From: Aureibaculum flavum
GTDB lineage: Bacteria; Bacteroidota; Bacteroidia; Flavobacteriales; Flavobacteriaceae
Direction: 5' to 3'
Length of the DNA stretch: 64,000 nt
Assembly (NCBI RefSeq): GCF_016406085.1
Contig: NZ_JAEHFJ010000009.1
Coordinates: 1 to 64,000, forward strand
The notes below the pieces were generated by a model. The model saw nothing but the letters and a program-made list of their open reading frames with translations, did no database searches and was not told the DNA's origin. Both the position numbers and the translations under genes were made by a program. Shown here piece after piece: positions 25,675-34,205 of this stretch. Each line of letters starts with the position of its first letter. Position 1 is the stretch's first letter.

Positions 25675-27480
25675 TTAATTATTTTCGTTTAGATAATAAT
25701 CACGAAGGATAAAAAAGGCTTGTTTTTTCATTCCTTGTTCAGATATTAATCCTTTTCTATTAAAATCATCTTGAATTCTTCTTAAAGGACGTCTTGAAGA
25801 ACGGAAGTCCATTAAAATCCAAGGAGATAAACCTGCTAAAAAATCAATGTTTCTCATCATTTCAATATTGGTTCTATATACCTCTGCTTGATATTCTTCT
25901 GTCCAACGTTCATTCTTTTCACCATGTAAACCGTATAATGCACCACCACCAACTTCACTCATAATCATAGGCTTGTTATAGGCACTAGCCCATTTTAATT
26001 TTGAACAACTTTCAGTTGATCCAGCATACCATCCACAATAATTATTTATTCCAATTACATCTACAACTTTTCCAAGTGGGTCTTCTATTAAGTTACCATC
26101 ATCACCATATCCTTGTGTATCCAACGCAGCAGTAATTAATCGGGTATTATCAAGCTCTCTAGCCTGTTTAGCTAGATTTTCTATAAAAGATAATCGTGCC
26201 TCACCTTCAGGTGTTTCATTAGCCATAGACCATAAAACAACTGACGCTCGGTTTTTATCACGAGAAATCATTTCCGTAAGTTGATTCTTCGCGTTCGCAT
26301 AGGTATCTTTATTTTCAAATTGTATGGTCCAATACACAGGTATTTCAGACCAAATTATAAAGCCCATTTTTTCTGCCTCACGTACCATTGCTTCACTATG
26401 AGGGTAGTGTGCCAATCGTATAAAATTACAGCCCAATTCTTTTGCCCATTGCAACAGTATTTTACATTCTTCTTTAGAAACAACACGTCCAGTTTTGAAA
26501 GGGGCTTCTTCATGAATACTGATCCCTTTTAAAAAGATATCTTTTCCATTTAATAAAATTTTAGAGCCTTTGGTTTCAATGGTTCTAAATCCAATGTGGT
26601 CTGTAATTTTATCCGTTGCTGTTTTTAAAATTACTTCATATGTTTTCGGGTTTTTAGGTTCCCAAAGCACGGGCTTAGCCTTTATAGAAAATTTAGCGAG
26701 ACCATTTTTTACAACAGCATCTACATTCTTTTTAAGTTCAGGGATGCTTACGTTTACAGCATCACCATCTTTTCCATTTTTAACTGACACCCAACCTTCA
26801 ATTGTTTTGGTATTTCCTTTTGGTAACTGAATTGAATAATCAGCTATATGTGATATTGGTGTTTTAACCAAATGCACTGATCTTGTAATTCCACCATAGT
26901 TCCACCAATCTTGATTCACAGTAGGTACATTTTCTTTTTTTCGTTTATTATCTACTTTTACTACTACAAAATTAGTTCCTTCTTTCAATTTATCAGTAAC
27001 GTCAAATTGAAATGGAGTATAACCACCTACATGCGAACCAATGCGTTCACCATTTAGATAAACGATAGATTCATAATTAACAGCTTCAAAATATAAAAAA
27101 GCCAATTCATTACTATCAATGGTATAATTAAAATCCTTTTTGTACCAAACGGTTCCTTCATAATAGTATAATTTATCCATTTGCGTGTTCCAATCACCAG
27201 GAACCATCAATTGCAAACTGGTATCAAAGTTATATTCAATGAGGTCAGAAGGAGATTCCATCTTAGCATTTTTAAAGTAACCATCATCTTTTACCTGCAA
27301 TCTATGGTTGTAATATCCATTTTCAAGAGGATCAACAATAATGTCCCACATGCCATTTAATTCTATTTTTTCTCTTGAGTCAATATTTTGTAATAAGTCA
27401 GAAAATCCGGTTTCTTGAGCTGTAAGTGGTGTATTTGAAATAATTACAAATACAATAAGGATGGTTTTAATTAATTTCAT
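25675..27480 (-). CDS. Glycoside hydrolase family 2 enzyme, beta-glucuronidase-like
   Basis: 601 residues with a signal peptide ending PLTAQ, so periplasmic or secreted. N-terminal sugar-binding jelly-roll (about 40-215: LNGMWD, YYEGTVWYKKDF, YLNGERIGSHVGGYTPF), an Ig-like domain (215-310) and a TIM barrel (310-600) follow GH2 order. The acid/base Glu is near 421 in WSMANETPEG and the nucleophile Glu near 507 in IMSEVGGG. NQDWWNYGG and the barrel resemble beta-glucuronidases, but galactosidase or another exo activity is possible. It stands alone rather than in a polysaccharide locus. Confidence 0.9.
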   Translation of the reverse strand: MKLIKTILIVFVIISNTPLTAQETGFSDLLQNIDSREKIELNGMWDIIVDPLENGYYNHRLQVKDDGYFKNAKMESPSDLIEYNFDTSLQLMVPGDWNTQMDKLYYYEGTVWYKKDFNYTIDSNELAFLYFEAVNYESIVYLNGERIGSHVGGYTPFQFDVTDKLKEGTNFVVVKVDNKRKKENVPTVNQDWWNYGGITRSVHLVKTPISHIADYSIQLPKGNTKTIEGWVSVKNGKDGDAVNVSIPELKKNVDAVVKNGLAKFSIKAKPVLWEPKNPKTYEVILKTATDKITDHIGFRTIETKGSKILLNGKDIFLKGISIHEEAPFKTGRVVSKEECKILLQWAKELGCNFIRLAHYPHSEAMVREAEKMGFIIWSEIPVYWTIQFENKDTYANAKNQLTEMISRDKNRASVVLWSMANETPEGEARLSFIENLAKQARELDNTRLITAALDTQGYGDDGNLIEDPLGKVVDVIGINNYCGWYAGSTESCSKLKWASAYNKPMIMSEVGGGALYGLHGEKNERWTEEYQAEVYRTNIEMMRNIDFLAGLSPWILMDFRSSRRPLRRIQDDFNRKGLISEQGMKKQAFFILRDYYLNENN

Positions 27481-27754
27481 GATTGGTTTTTGTTCAAGTT
27501 ATTCTGTTCAACATTCATTTTTTTTAATGGTTACCTTATTTTTTAATAGGGCTAATGTTGTTGAAAACAGTAATAAATGTGTTGATGAAAGTGTTCTTTT
27601 TAGTTGTTTTTTTACTGAACTAAGTTAATAAAAGAAAACGAATTAGAGGAAAAATAAAGTATGATTTTCTGTTTGTAAATAATGGGTTGCTAATTATGTC
27701 GGGTGTCATAATAGTTTTCTTATTTCACTGTATATTATCTGAAAAAAACATTTC

Positions 27755-27762
27755 TATTTTTG
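27755..27762 (+). promoter_or_regulatory. Candidate -7 element (TATTTTTG) for the Crp-family gene
   Basis: Fits TAnnTTTG and ends 13 bp before the ATG at 27776, implying a very short or leaderless mRNA. The rest of the 295-bp gap 27481-27775 shows no other clear signal. Confidence 0.45.
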
Positions 27763-27775
27763 TTAAATTTACAAG

Positions 27776-28354
27776 ATGGAAAGTTATAAAAGATATCTTA
27801 TAGAGGAACTGGAAATGACTGATGCCGATGCAGATTTATTTCTTTCGCGTTTTGAAATAATTGAATATAAAAAAGGTGAATCTTTACTTAAGGAAGGAGA
27901 GACCTGTAATAGAGTGGTTATTATTTTAAAAGGCTGTGCACGAGGTTTCGTATCTGTTGATGGAAAAGAAATAACTACAAATTTTTTTTTTGAAAATGAC
28001 CATACATATGATTATGTAAATTATTTATTGCAACAAAAGGCTCAGATGCATATTCAGGCATTAGATTCAATAAAAGCAATTGAGATGACTATGGAAGCTT
28101 TGGAATTTTTAAATACCAAAATTATTGGGTTTCATAGAATGAGTTTTAATATGTTTAAAATGAATTATATAAGAATGGAAAATGAACGAAAAGATTTTAT
28201 TACTAAAACTCCAAAAGAAAGGTATTTAAACCTATTGAAAAATAATAAACAAATCATTTCATACGTTCCACAACATCAAATAGCTTCATACATTGGAATT
28301 TCTGCGGAACATTTAAGCCGAATTCGGAATGGCATACGTAATTCTAAATTTTAA
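27776..28354 (+). CDS. Crp/Fnr-family transcriptional regulator
   Basis: 192 residues. The cNMP-binding-like beta-roll (about 15-115: FEIIEYKKGESLLKEGETCNRVVIILKGCARGF) lacks the Arg/Ser phosphate-binding cassette of true Crp, so the ligand is unknown. The C-terminal helix-turn-helix is VPQHQIASYIGISAEHLSRIRN. This is the short Crp type common in Bacteroidota. The YcaQ-like gene starts 10 bp downstream, so the two form an operon. Confidence 0.9.
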   Translation: MESYKRYLIEELEMTDADADLFLSRFEIIEYKKGESLLKEGETCNRVVIILKGCARGFVSVDGKEITTNFFFENDHTYDYVNYLLQQKAQMHIQALDSIKAIEMTMEALEFLNTKIIGFHRMSFNMFKMNYIRMENERKDFITKTPKERYLNLLKNNKQIISYVPQHQIASYIGISAEHLSRIRNGIRNSKF

Positions 28355-28364
28355 TTGTACCTAA

Positions 28365-29555
28365 ATGTCAAAATCACTTTCTATTCAAGAAGCACAAAAG
28401 CTGGTACTATTGTCTCAACATATTTTAACTTCTGAAGGCAAAGAAACAGCGATAGAAAAAACCTTATCAACCATTGAGCATCTCGGTTATATTCAAATTG
28501 ACACCATTTCTGCTATAGAACGTGCACACCATCATACTTTATGGAATAGAAACTCGGAATATCAAAACAACCATCTTGATGAATTGTTGGAAAAGAAAAA
28601 GGTATTTGAATATTGGTCACATGCAGCTGCTTATCTACCCATGCAAGATTATAAATATACACTACCACGTAAAAATGCGATTTTAAAAGGGGAACAAAAG
28701 CATTGGTATGAACGCGACACTCCTTTAATGAAAACTGTATTGAAACGTATTGAAAGTGAAGGTCCATTAATGGCTAAGGATTTTGTACATACAGGAAAAG
28801 TTTTAGCGTGGGGGAGTAAGCCGTCAAAACAGGCTTTAGAAAATTTGTTTATGCAAGGTGAATTGATGATTAAGTCCCGGAAAAATTTCCATAAAGTTTA
28901 CGACTTAACAGAACGGGTATTACCAAAAGGTATCGATGTAAATATGCCAACACAAGAAGAATACATCCGTTTTTTAATAAAAAGTTACTTGAGAGCAAAT
29001 GGAATCGGACAGGCGAGTGAGATTTCTTATTTACTTAAAAAAACAAAAGGATTGGTATCAACAGGATTAAAAGATATGCATGCAAATGGTGAATTGGTTA
29101 AGCTAAATGTTGATAATCATCATTATTATGTATTGCCAGACTTTATTGATTTGTTGAATAATCCTTTACCTAGCAATCCGTTAAAAATACTTTCTCCTTT
29201 CGATAATTTACTTATTCAACGCAAACGAATGCAGATGTTGTTTGGTTTTGATTATCAAATTGAGTGTTACGTTCCAAAGGAAAAACGTAAGTATGGCTAC
29301 TTTTCTTTACCCATTTTGTGGGCTGGTAAATTGGTTGCTCGAATGGATTGTAAAGCAGAAAGAAAAACAGCTGTTTTGCATATAAATCATTTGGTATTAG
29401 AAAAACAACTTTTGGATCTGGATGCTTTTACAATTGCTTTTTGTGAAGAGATTGATAATTTTAAATGTTTTAATAATTGTACTGAAATTCGTTTACATAA
29501 AACAACACCGGACAATTTTAAAGTTGTGTTACAGGAGACTCTTAATGTGAGCTAG
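28365..29555 (+). CDS. YcaQ/AlkZ-like winged-helix DNA glycosylase (DUF1006 family)
   Basis: 396 residues. The family core begins SIQEAQKLVLLSQ, and LGYIQIDTISAIERAHHHTLWNR contains the catalytic Q-x-D (QID), the YcaQ-type version of the motif. EYWSHAAAYLP and the SPFDNLLIQRKRMQMLFGFDY segment are also conserved. Relatives unhook DNA crosslinks or remove bulky alkylated bases. Directly downstream of a Crp-family gene, with which it is probably coexpressed. Confidence 0.88.
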   Translation: MSKSLSIQEAQKLVLLSQHILTSEGKETAIEKTLSTIEHLGYIQIDTISAIERAHHHTLWNRNSEYQNNHLDELLEKKKVFEYWSHAAAYLPMQDYKYTLPRKNAILKGEQKHWYERDTPLMKTVLKRIESEGPLMAKDFVHTGKVLAWGSKPSKQALENLFMQGELMIKSRKNFHKVYDLTERVLPKGIDVNMPTQEEYIRFLIKSYLRANGIGQASEISYLLKKTKGLVSTGLKDMHANGELVKLNVDNHHYYVLPDFIDLLNNPLPSNPLKILSPFDNLLIQRKRMQMLFGFDYQIECYVPKEKRKYGYFSLPILWAGKLVARMDCKAERKTAVLHINHLVLEKQLLDLDAFTIAFCEEIDNFKCFNNCTEIRLHKTTPDNFKVVLQETLNVS

Positions 29556-29668
29556 TGTTATTCAACAGATTTTTTTGTCACCCTTTTTTACATATTTTTA
29601 AACAATAAATCGAAATAGCAGAAAGCTTTTCTTAGCAAATGTCAACGTCATATTCTTTTAGCGAGTTG

Positions 29669-29676
29669 TACCTTTG
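29669..29676 (+). promoter_or_regulatory. Candidate -7 element (TACCTTTG)
   Basis: Fits TAnnTTTG, 24 bp before the membrane-protein start at 29700. Confidence 0.45.
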
Positions 29677-29699
29677 TAAGGTATATTAAAAACTACAGC

Positions 29700-30140
29700 A
29701 TGGAAACGACAAAATTCAATCTCAAACAATTTGTAATAATCACATTAATTACAAGTATCTGGATACATATTGCAGAAGTAGCAAGAGCCATATTGGTAGC
29801 ATTCCCTCTAATGGAAGAATTTTTTGCAGGTAGAATTCCAATCGGAGCTATGGAAGTGAGCAACGCCTTAATTTGGGGTGTCTGGGACACACTATTAGCA
29901 ATTGTTCTAGTATTTATCTTTTGGCTTTGTAGTGAAGTATTTGGGAACAATTTTAAAGCAATTTTTATTGCAGGAACTACTACAGCTATTGCCACTATTG
30001 GCATTTTTTGGATTGCTACTGTAAATACTGGCTTAGGTACGTGGAGTACTGCAGCTATTTTATTCTCTATTGCTTGGCTAGAAATGATAATAGGAGCATG
30101 GATTGCGTCAAAATTGTATTCAAGAAAGCAAAAAAGATAA
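29700..30140 (+). CDS. Four-helix membrane protein, unknown function
   Basis: 146 residues with four hydrophobic helices (about 10-32, 54-80, 85-110 and 115-138) and a basic C-terminus (KLYSRKQKR). GAMEVSNALIWGVWDTLLA gives a recognisable small conserved core but no functional motif. The HsmA-like gene follows 11 bp later, so they are probably cotranscribed. Confidence 0.6.
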   Translation: METTKFNLKQFVIITLITSIWIHIAEVARAILVAFPLMEEFFAGRIPIGAMEVSNALIWGVWDTLLAIVLVFIFWLCSEVFGNNFKAIFIAGTTTAIATIGIFWIATVNTGLGTWSTAAILFSIAWLEMIIGAWIASKLYSRKQKR

Positions 30141-30151
30141 ATGAATAAATT

Positions 30152-30535
30152 ATGAATGGAACTGCTAGTATTATTATGGGAGTTGCCTTAATACTTTATA
30201 CAATTGGAGTTTGGTCAGAAAAATTTCAGGGAAGACTGAAGCTTTGGCATTTACTGTTTTTTATTCTTGGTTTAATTTGCGATTCTTGGGGTACAGGAAT
30301 AATGTTTGGTATTAGCGATGGTATTTCATTTAGTTTTCATGGAATTGTTGGGATAATTGCAATTATTCTTATGTTTATTCATGTAATTTGGGCAGCCGAT
30401 GTACTTATTAATAATGATGAAAAAGCGATTTTGAAATTCCATAAATTTAGTTTGTTCGTTTGGATTTTATGGTTGATTCCCTATTTAAGTCCCATGTTTA
30501 TAAATATCTCGTCACGTATTTTGTCTAACTTATAA
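30152..30535 (+). CDS. HsmA/TIGR03987-like membrane protein
   Basis: 127 residues, four transmembrane helices (about 5-20, 32-52, 63-86 and 103-122). The pattern YTIGVWSEKFQGRLKLWHLLFF then GLICDSWGTGIM and HGIVGIIAIILMFIHVIWA fits the small HsmA/TIGR03987 family. Function is not established. It is in an operon-like run with the preceding membrane protein and is followed after 11 bp by a truncated tfoX-like gene. Confidence 0.7.
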   Translation: MNGTASIIMGVALILYTIGVWSEKFQGRLKLWHLLFFILGLICDSWGTGIMFGISDGISFSFHGIVGIIAIILMFIHVIWAADVLINNDEKAILKFHKFSLFVWILWLIPYLSPMFINISSRILSNL

Positions 30536-30546
30536 CCCAAAATTAT

Positions 30547-30684
30547 ATGGCTGTATCTAATAATTTTGTTCAGTTTGTTCTTGATCAATTATCAAGTTGG
30601 GGTAATGTATACGTAAAACAGATGTTTGGTGGTGCTGCTCTCTATAAAGAGGAATTAGTTCATTGCATCTCTTTTGTTTTTTAG
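30547..30684 (+). pseudogene. Truncated TfoX/Sxy N-terminal-domain gene
   Basis: An ATG at 30547 opens 45 codons whose first 36 read FVQFVLDQLSSWGNVYVKQM then FGGAALYKEE, the start of a TfoX N-terminal domain (normally about 90-110 residues). The match stops abruptly near 30655, where the frame enters the 3' end of the oppositely oriented sigma-factor gene and ends at a TAG. It is a remnant left by a deletion or insertion that fused the two loci. It is unlikely to be functional. Confidence 0.8.
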
Positions 30685-31887
30685 TAATAGCCTATCATTT
30701 TCGCTTTTTGTTAGTTTTATAGCTAAATCTAAATGTTCAATTACTTTCTGCTTATCTATTCCTGTATATAATTCTGCCAAAAGCGAGTGGTATAGGTGGT
30801 TATGTTTTAAATTTATTTTTAATGCCTGTTTCAGTGCCGTTTTTTTATTATCGGCCATGGCTAAAGCAAAAGTCCTGTTTAAAGCAGCAATAGGTGAATA
30901 TTCAATTTGTAATAGTCGGTTGTATAGTTGTAAAATGTTATTCCATTTTTCATTTTCCGATACTTTTGTTCTTGTGTGCCAAAAAGCAATTCCAGCCTCT
31001 AAATGGTATTTTGATATTTGTTTTCTTTTTGCAGAAATGTTAAGATAGGTCTCACCTTTTTTAATCAGTTCAAAATTCCATTGGGTTTTGTCTTGTTTTT
31101 CATAGATAACTTGTTGACCAATGTGGTCAAATCTAGCATCAAATCTTGAAGAATGAAAGCAGAATAGTGCCATCAGGGCATTTACTTTCGGAGTATTTGT
31201 TTTATCGTTTTCGGTTAAAATATAGAGTAGACGCATGGCTTCAAAACATAGTTCTCTACTTATTGTATTTGTTGCCGTAGACGAATAATAACCCTCGTTA
31301 AAGAGTAGGTACAAAATGGATAGAACATTGTCTAACCTTTTTTCCAAATCTATATTTGAAGGAAAAGATAAAGCAACATTATTCTTCCTTAATATTAATT
31401 TTGCTCTATATAGTCTTTTATTTATTGTTTCTTTAGTGCTTAAGAGTGCGTTGGCAATTTCATCAATACCAAAACCACAGAGAATTCTTAAAGCAAGAGC
31501 AATTTGTGATTCATTGCTATTAATAGGGTTGCAAATGGCAAATAGCATTTGCAATTGACTGTCATTAATATTTTTATCTGACAGATCAAGTTCCATTTCA
31601 TGGGAAAGTGACTGTGTATTTCTTAGCTCTATTTGAACCTTCTCGTTAAATATTTTTATTCTTTTAAAATAGTCTCTTGTTTTGTTTTTGGCCACAGTAT
31701 ACAACCAAGCGGTAGGGTTTTCTGGTATTCCTTTTAATCCCCAGGTTTCGGAAGCCAATAGAAAAGTATCGTTTGCAATATCTTCAGCAATTTCTATGTG
31801 CACTATTCCAAATAATTTACAGAGTACAGAAATAATTTTTCTGTACTCTGTTTTAAATAATTGAGGAATAAGTTCCTTTTCTTTCAT
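30655..31887 (-). CDS. ECF42-type RNA polymerase sigma factor with C-terminal helical extension
   Basis: 410 residues. Sigma-2 lies at about 8-75 (AEDIANDTFLLASETW, NPTAWLYTVAKNKTRDYFKR) and sigma-4 at 110-165 (ALRILCGFGIDEIANALLST, NKRLYRAKLILR). The long C-terminal domain carries YLLFNEGYYSS, the LCFEAMRLLYIL region, FHSSRFDAR and ALNRTFALA, typical of DUF6596/TPR-bearing ECF42 sigma factors. There is no anti-sigma gene. ECF42 genes are characteristically linked to DGPF/YCII proteins, and one is two genes upstream here. Gaps of 6 and 8 bp make a three-gene operon. Confidence 0.92.
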   Translation of the reverse strand: MKEKELIPQLFKTEYRKIISVLCKLFGIVHIEIAEDIANDTFLLASETWGLKGIPENPTAWLYTVAKNKTRDYFKRIKIFNEKVQIELRNTQSLSHEMELDLSDKNINDSQLQMLFAICNPINSNESQIALALRILCGFGIDEIANALLSTKETINKRLYRAKLILRKNNVALSFPSNIDLEKRLDNVLSILYLLFNEGYYSSTATNTISRELCFEAMRLLYILTENDKTNTPKVNALMALFCFHSSRFDARFDHIGQQVIYEKQDKTQWNFELIKKGETYLNISAKRKQISKYHLEAGIAFWHTRTKVSENEKWNNILQLYNRLLQIEYSPIAALNRTFALAMADNKKTALKQALKINLKHNHLYHSLLAELYTGIDKQKVIEHLDLAIKLTKSENDRLLLKNKRDAMN

Positions 31888-31893
31888 AAAAAA

Positions 31894-32352
31894 CTACACT
31901 GAAAATTGATTTAAGTGATGGTCTAAATGTTTATAAAACATATTGTTCCACTCGACAGTATTCAATTTTCCAAATGAAAGGGAATCTTTATTATCAAAGC
32001 TACTCGCACCTAATTGTTGCGTTTTGTTAATATATGCAATCAAGCGATTTTTCTCTATTTCAAAATTTCTAGAATCTTTAATTTTGAATGCAGGTGCGGT
32101 TTGTCCATTTTGCTTATAAGGTGTTTCGCTTGTCACAATTTTCTTTATAAAAGATTTCATTATAACTTTCATAAATAGATTTGGCTTCGGGTGTTTATTT
32201 TCATAGACCATTTCATAGGTAACATTGCAATGTGCTAACATTTCAGAAACATTCATCTTTCCCCAATTGGGTTGAGTTTCTGGTTTCAAGTTGTTAATTC
32301 TTTGAATTACATTTTCTGAAATGTCCTTATTAAATATATTTGGTAATGCCAT
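31894..32352 (-). CDS. DUF1569 (DinB-like fold) protein
   Basis: 152-residue soluble protein. NNLKPETQPNWGKMNVSEML then AHC is the family start, with a His at the position of a DinB-type metal ligand. The C-terminal EWNNMFYKHLDHHLNQF provides the other His residues. This suggests a metal-binding four-helix bundle, possibly a thiol transferase relative; the actual activity is unknown. It lies between the DGPF gene (8 bp) and the ECF42 sigma gene (6 bp). Confidence 0.85.
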   Translation of the reverse strand: MALPNIFNKDISENVIQRINNLKPETQPNWGKMNVSEMLAHCNVTYEMVYENKHPKPNLFMKVIMKSFIKKIVTSETPYKQNGQTAPAFKIKDSRNFEIEKNRLIAYINKTQQLGASSFDNKDSLSFGKLNTVEWNNMFYKHLDHHLNQFSV

Positions 32353-32360
32353 TTGAATTT

Positions 32361-32702
32361 TTAATTAATTATCATTACATCTCTAACTTCAACTTTGCCA
32401 CCCATTAATAATGTTGGACAACCTTCTGAAAGTTTTACAGCATCGGAAAGAGTATCAGCTTTCACAATAATATAACCTCCAACTATTTCTTTTATTTCTG
32501 CATAGGGTCCATCGCTTACAACTCCATTTGAATTTACAGTTTGTCCTTCATAACCAAGAGCATTGGTGCTTACAAATTTTCCTTGGGCTGCAATTCCGCC
32601 AATCCAGTCTTGCCATTGTTTAATCATAGCTTGCATTTGTTCTGGCGAAGGTTTTGGTTGATCTGTTTTTTCATTTCTGAAAATCATCATAAAATCTTTC
32701 AT
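32361..32702 (-). CDS. YCII-related DGPF-domain protein
   Basis: 113 residues. FMMIFRNEKTDQPKPSPEQM, WQDWIGGIAAQGKFVSTNAL and the signature SDGPYAEIKEIVGGY (DGPF motif) followed by LSEGCPTLLMGGKVEVRDV define the family. These small proteins accompany ECF42 sigma factors and may be their signalling partners or targets. It is first in the operon, 32 bp downstream of the candidate ECF42 promoter. Confidence 0.92.
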   Translation of the reverse strand: MKDFMMIFRNEKTDQPKPSPEQMQAMIKQWQDWIGGIAAQGKFVSTNALGYEGQTVNSNGVVSDGPYAEIKEIVGGYIIVKADTLSDAVKLSEGCPTLLMGGKVEVRDVMIIN

Positions 32703-32733
32703 AATTTCTACTATTTTTAGTTTATATCTATAT

Positions 32734-32760
32734 GACGATTGTGTTATTATAAATAGGACA
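32734..32760 (-). promoter_or_regulatory. Candidate ECF42 autoregulatory promoter
   Basis: On the - strand TGTCCT (32760-32755) and CGTC (32737-32734) are separated by 17 nt. This is close to the TGTCGA / CG(A/T)C pattern described for ECF42 promoters. It places the transcription start about 25 nt before the first gene of the operon. The -35 differs at two bases from TGTCGA. Confidence 0.5.
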
Positions 32761-32915
32761 TCATTCGTTCTTTTTTTTTAGTTTACGTATTTTTAAGCTT
32801 ACCGTAATTTTATATTGCAATATCGTTAAGCCTCTAATTTAACAAATATAAAATGAATATAAAATCTGGACTTTTCTGTAAGCTTATAAATGATAACAAA
32901 GGATGTGAAAGCGTT

Positions 32916-34103
32916 TTATTTTCTGCTGTTTAGATGTTTAGCTAAAGATACGCCCATGCTAGCACAGGCTTGCAATAGATATCCACCAGTAGGAGCATCC
33001 CAATCTACCATTTCGCCAATACAAAATTGATGGGGTAAATTAGCAAGTTCAAAATTTTTAGAAAGAGCCTTTAAATCTATTCCTCCAACGGTAGAAATTG
33101 CTTCGTCAATGGGGGCCGTATTTATTATTTCTAATGGAAATTCTTTGATGTTTTTGGTTAATATATCTATATTTAAATAGGATGCTTTAGGCAGATATGT
33201 TTTTAGCAGATCAATTTGAGATGTACTTAGTTTTAATTCCTTTTTTAAGACCTCAGTAGTATTCCTATAAGTAGATAATGTTAGTTTAGAATGTATATTT
33301 TCAAATGTTAACGAGGGTTTGAAATCAATGAAAATAAATGCTTTTGAATGTACATTCAACTGGTCTCTAATTTGTGGACTCAGTCCGTAAATGGAATTTC
33401 CTTCCAATCCTAATTTGGTAATAACCGCTTCTCCTTTCTGAACTTTAGAATTACAAGAAATAGCAATATTCTTTAATGGAGTTCCTTCATGCTTTTTAAT
33501 AAAATCAGGTTTCCAATCAATTTGATATCCACAGTTTGAGGCTTGAAATGCTTTTGTTTTGATTCCTTTTTTAGAAAAAGTATCTAACCAAATCCCGTCA
33601 GATCCCGTAATTTTCCAACTTCCACCGCCTAGTGAAAACACGGTGTAATCTGTTGCTATCGTTTTATTATTAATAATCGGATTGTTATCATCATCCCAAC
33701 CAGAAAAAGTTTGTTCATATTTGATAACAACGCCTTTTTCTTTGAGGGTATTGAGAATTGCATTCAGTACTTCAATAGGTTTAATTCCTTCCGTAGGATA
33801 CACTCTTTTACTACTTCCGACATAGGTTGAAATCTCAAGTTGATCAAGCCAATTTCTAAAATCAGTATTCGTAAAATCGAGTAAGGCTTTGTCTAAGAAA
33901 TTAGTTGGAGTATACCGTTTAATAAATTTATCAATCGCTTTTGAATGTGTTAAATTAAAACCACCTTTACCAGCAACTAAAAATTTACGCCCAGCCGTTT
34001 TGTTTTTTTCATAGACAGTAATCGCAAATTTTTCAGCATCTAAAAAAGCAGCCAATACTAAAGCTGAGGGGCCGCCACCTATAATTGCAATTTGTTTTTT
34101 CAT
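32916..34103 (-). CDS. YhiN/HI0933-type FAD-dependent flavoprotein (TIGR03862-like)
   Basis: 395 residues. The Rossmann FAD site IAIIGGGPSALVLAAFLD, the family signature GRKFLVAGKGGFNLTHS, SSKRVYPTEG and the C-terminal CIGEMVDWDAPTGGYLLQAC segment identify the HI0933/YhiN family. Members are putative NAD(P)/FAD oxidoreductases of unknown substrate. Complete. It stands alone between the ECF42 operon and the PLP-enzyme gene on the same strand. Confidence 0.92.
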   Translation of the reverse strand: MKKQIAIIGGGPSALVLAAFLDAEKFAITVYEKNKTAGRKFLVAGKGGFNLTHSKAIDKFIKRYTPTNFLDKALLDFTNTDFRNWLDQLEISTYVGSSKRVYPTEGIKPIEVLNAILNTLKEKGVVIKYEQTFSGWDDDNNPIINNKTIATDYTVFSLGGGSWKITGSDGIWLDTFSKKGIKTKAFQASNCGYQIDWKPDFIKKHEGTPLKNIAISCNSKVQKGEAVITKLGLEGNSIYGLSPQIRDQLNVHSKAFIFIDFKPSLTFENIHSKLTLSTYRNTTEVLKKELKLSTSQIDLLKTYLPKASYLNIDILTKNIKEFPLEIINTAPIDEAISTVGGIDLKALSKNFELANLPHQFCIGEMVDWDAPTGGYLLQACASMGVSLAKHLNSRK

Positions 34104-34205
34104 GAAACAAAAATGGTTGTTGTTTAAAAATTTAAATCACTTATCGTTAATAGTATACTTTCTTCGGTTGACTTATTTTTTAATTGGACTTTACTTCTAT
34201 AATAC

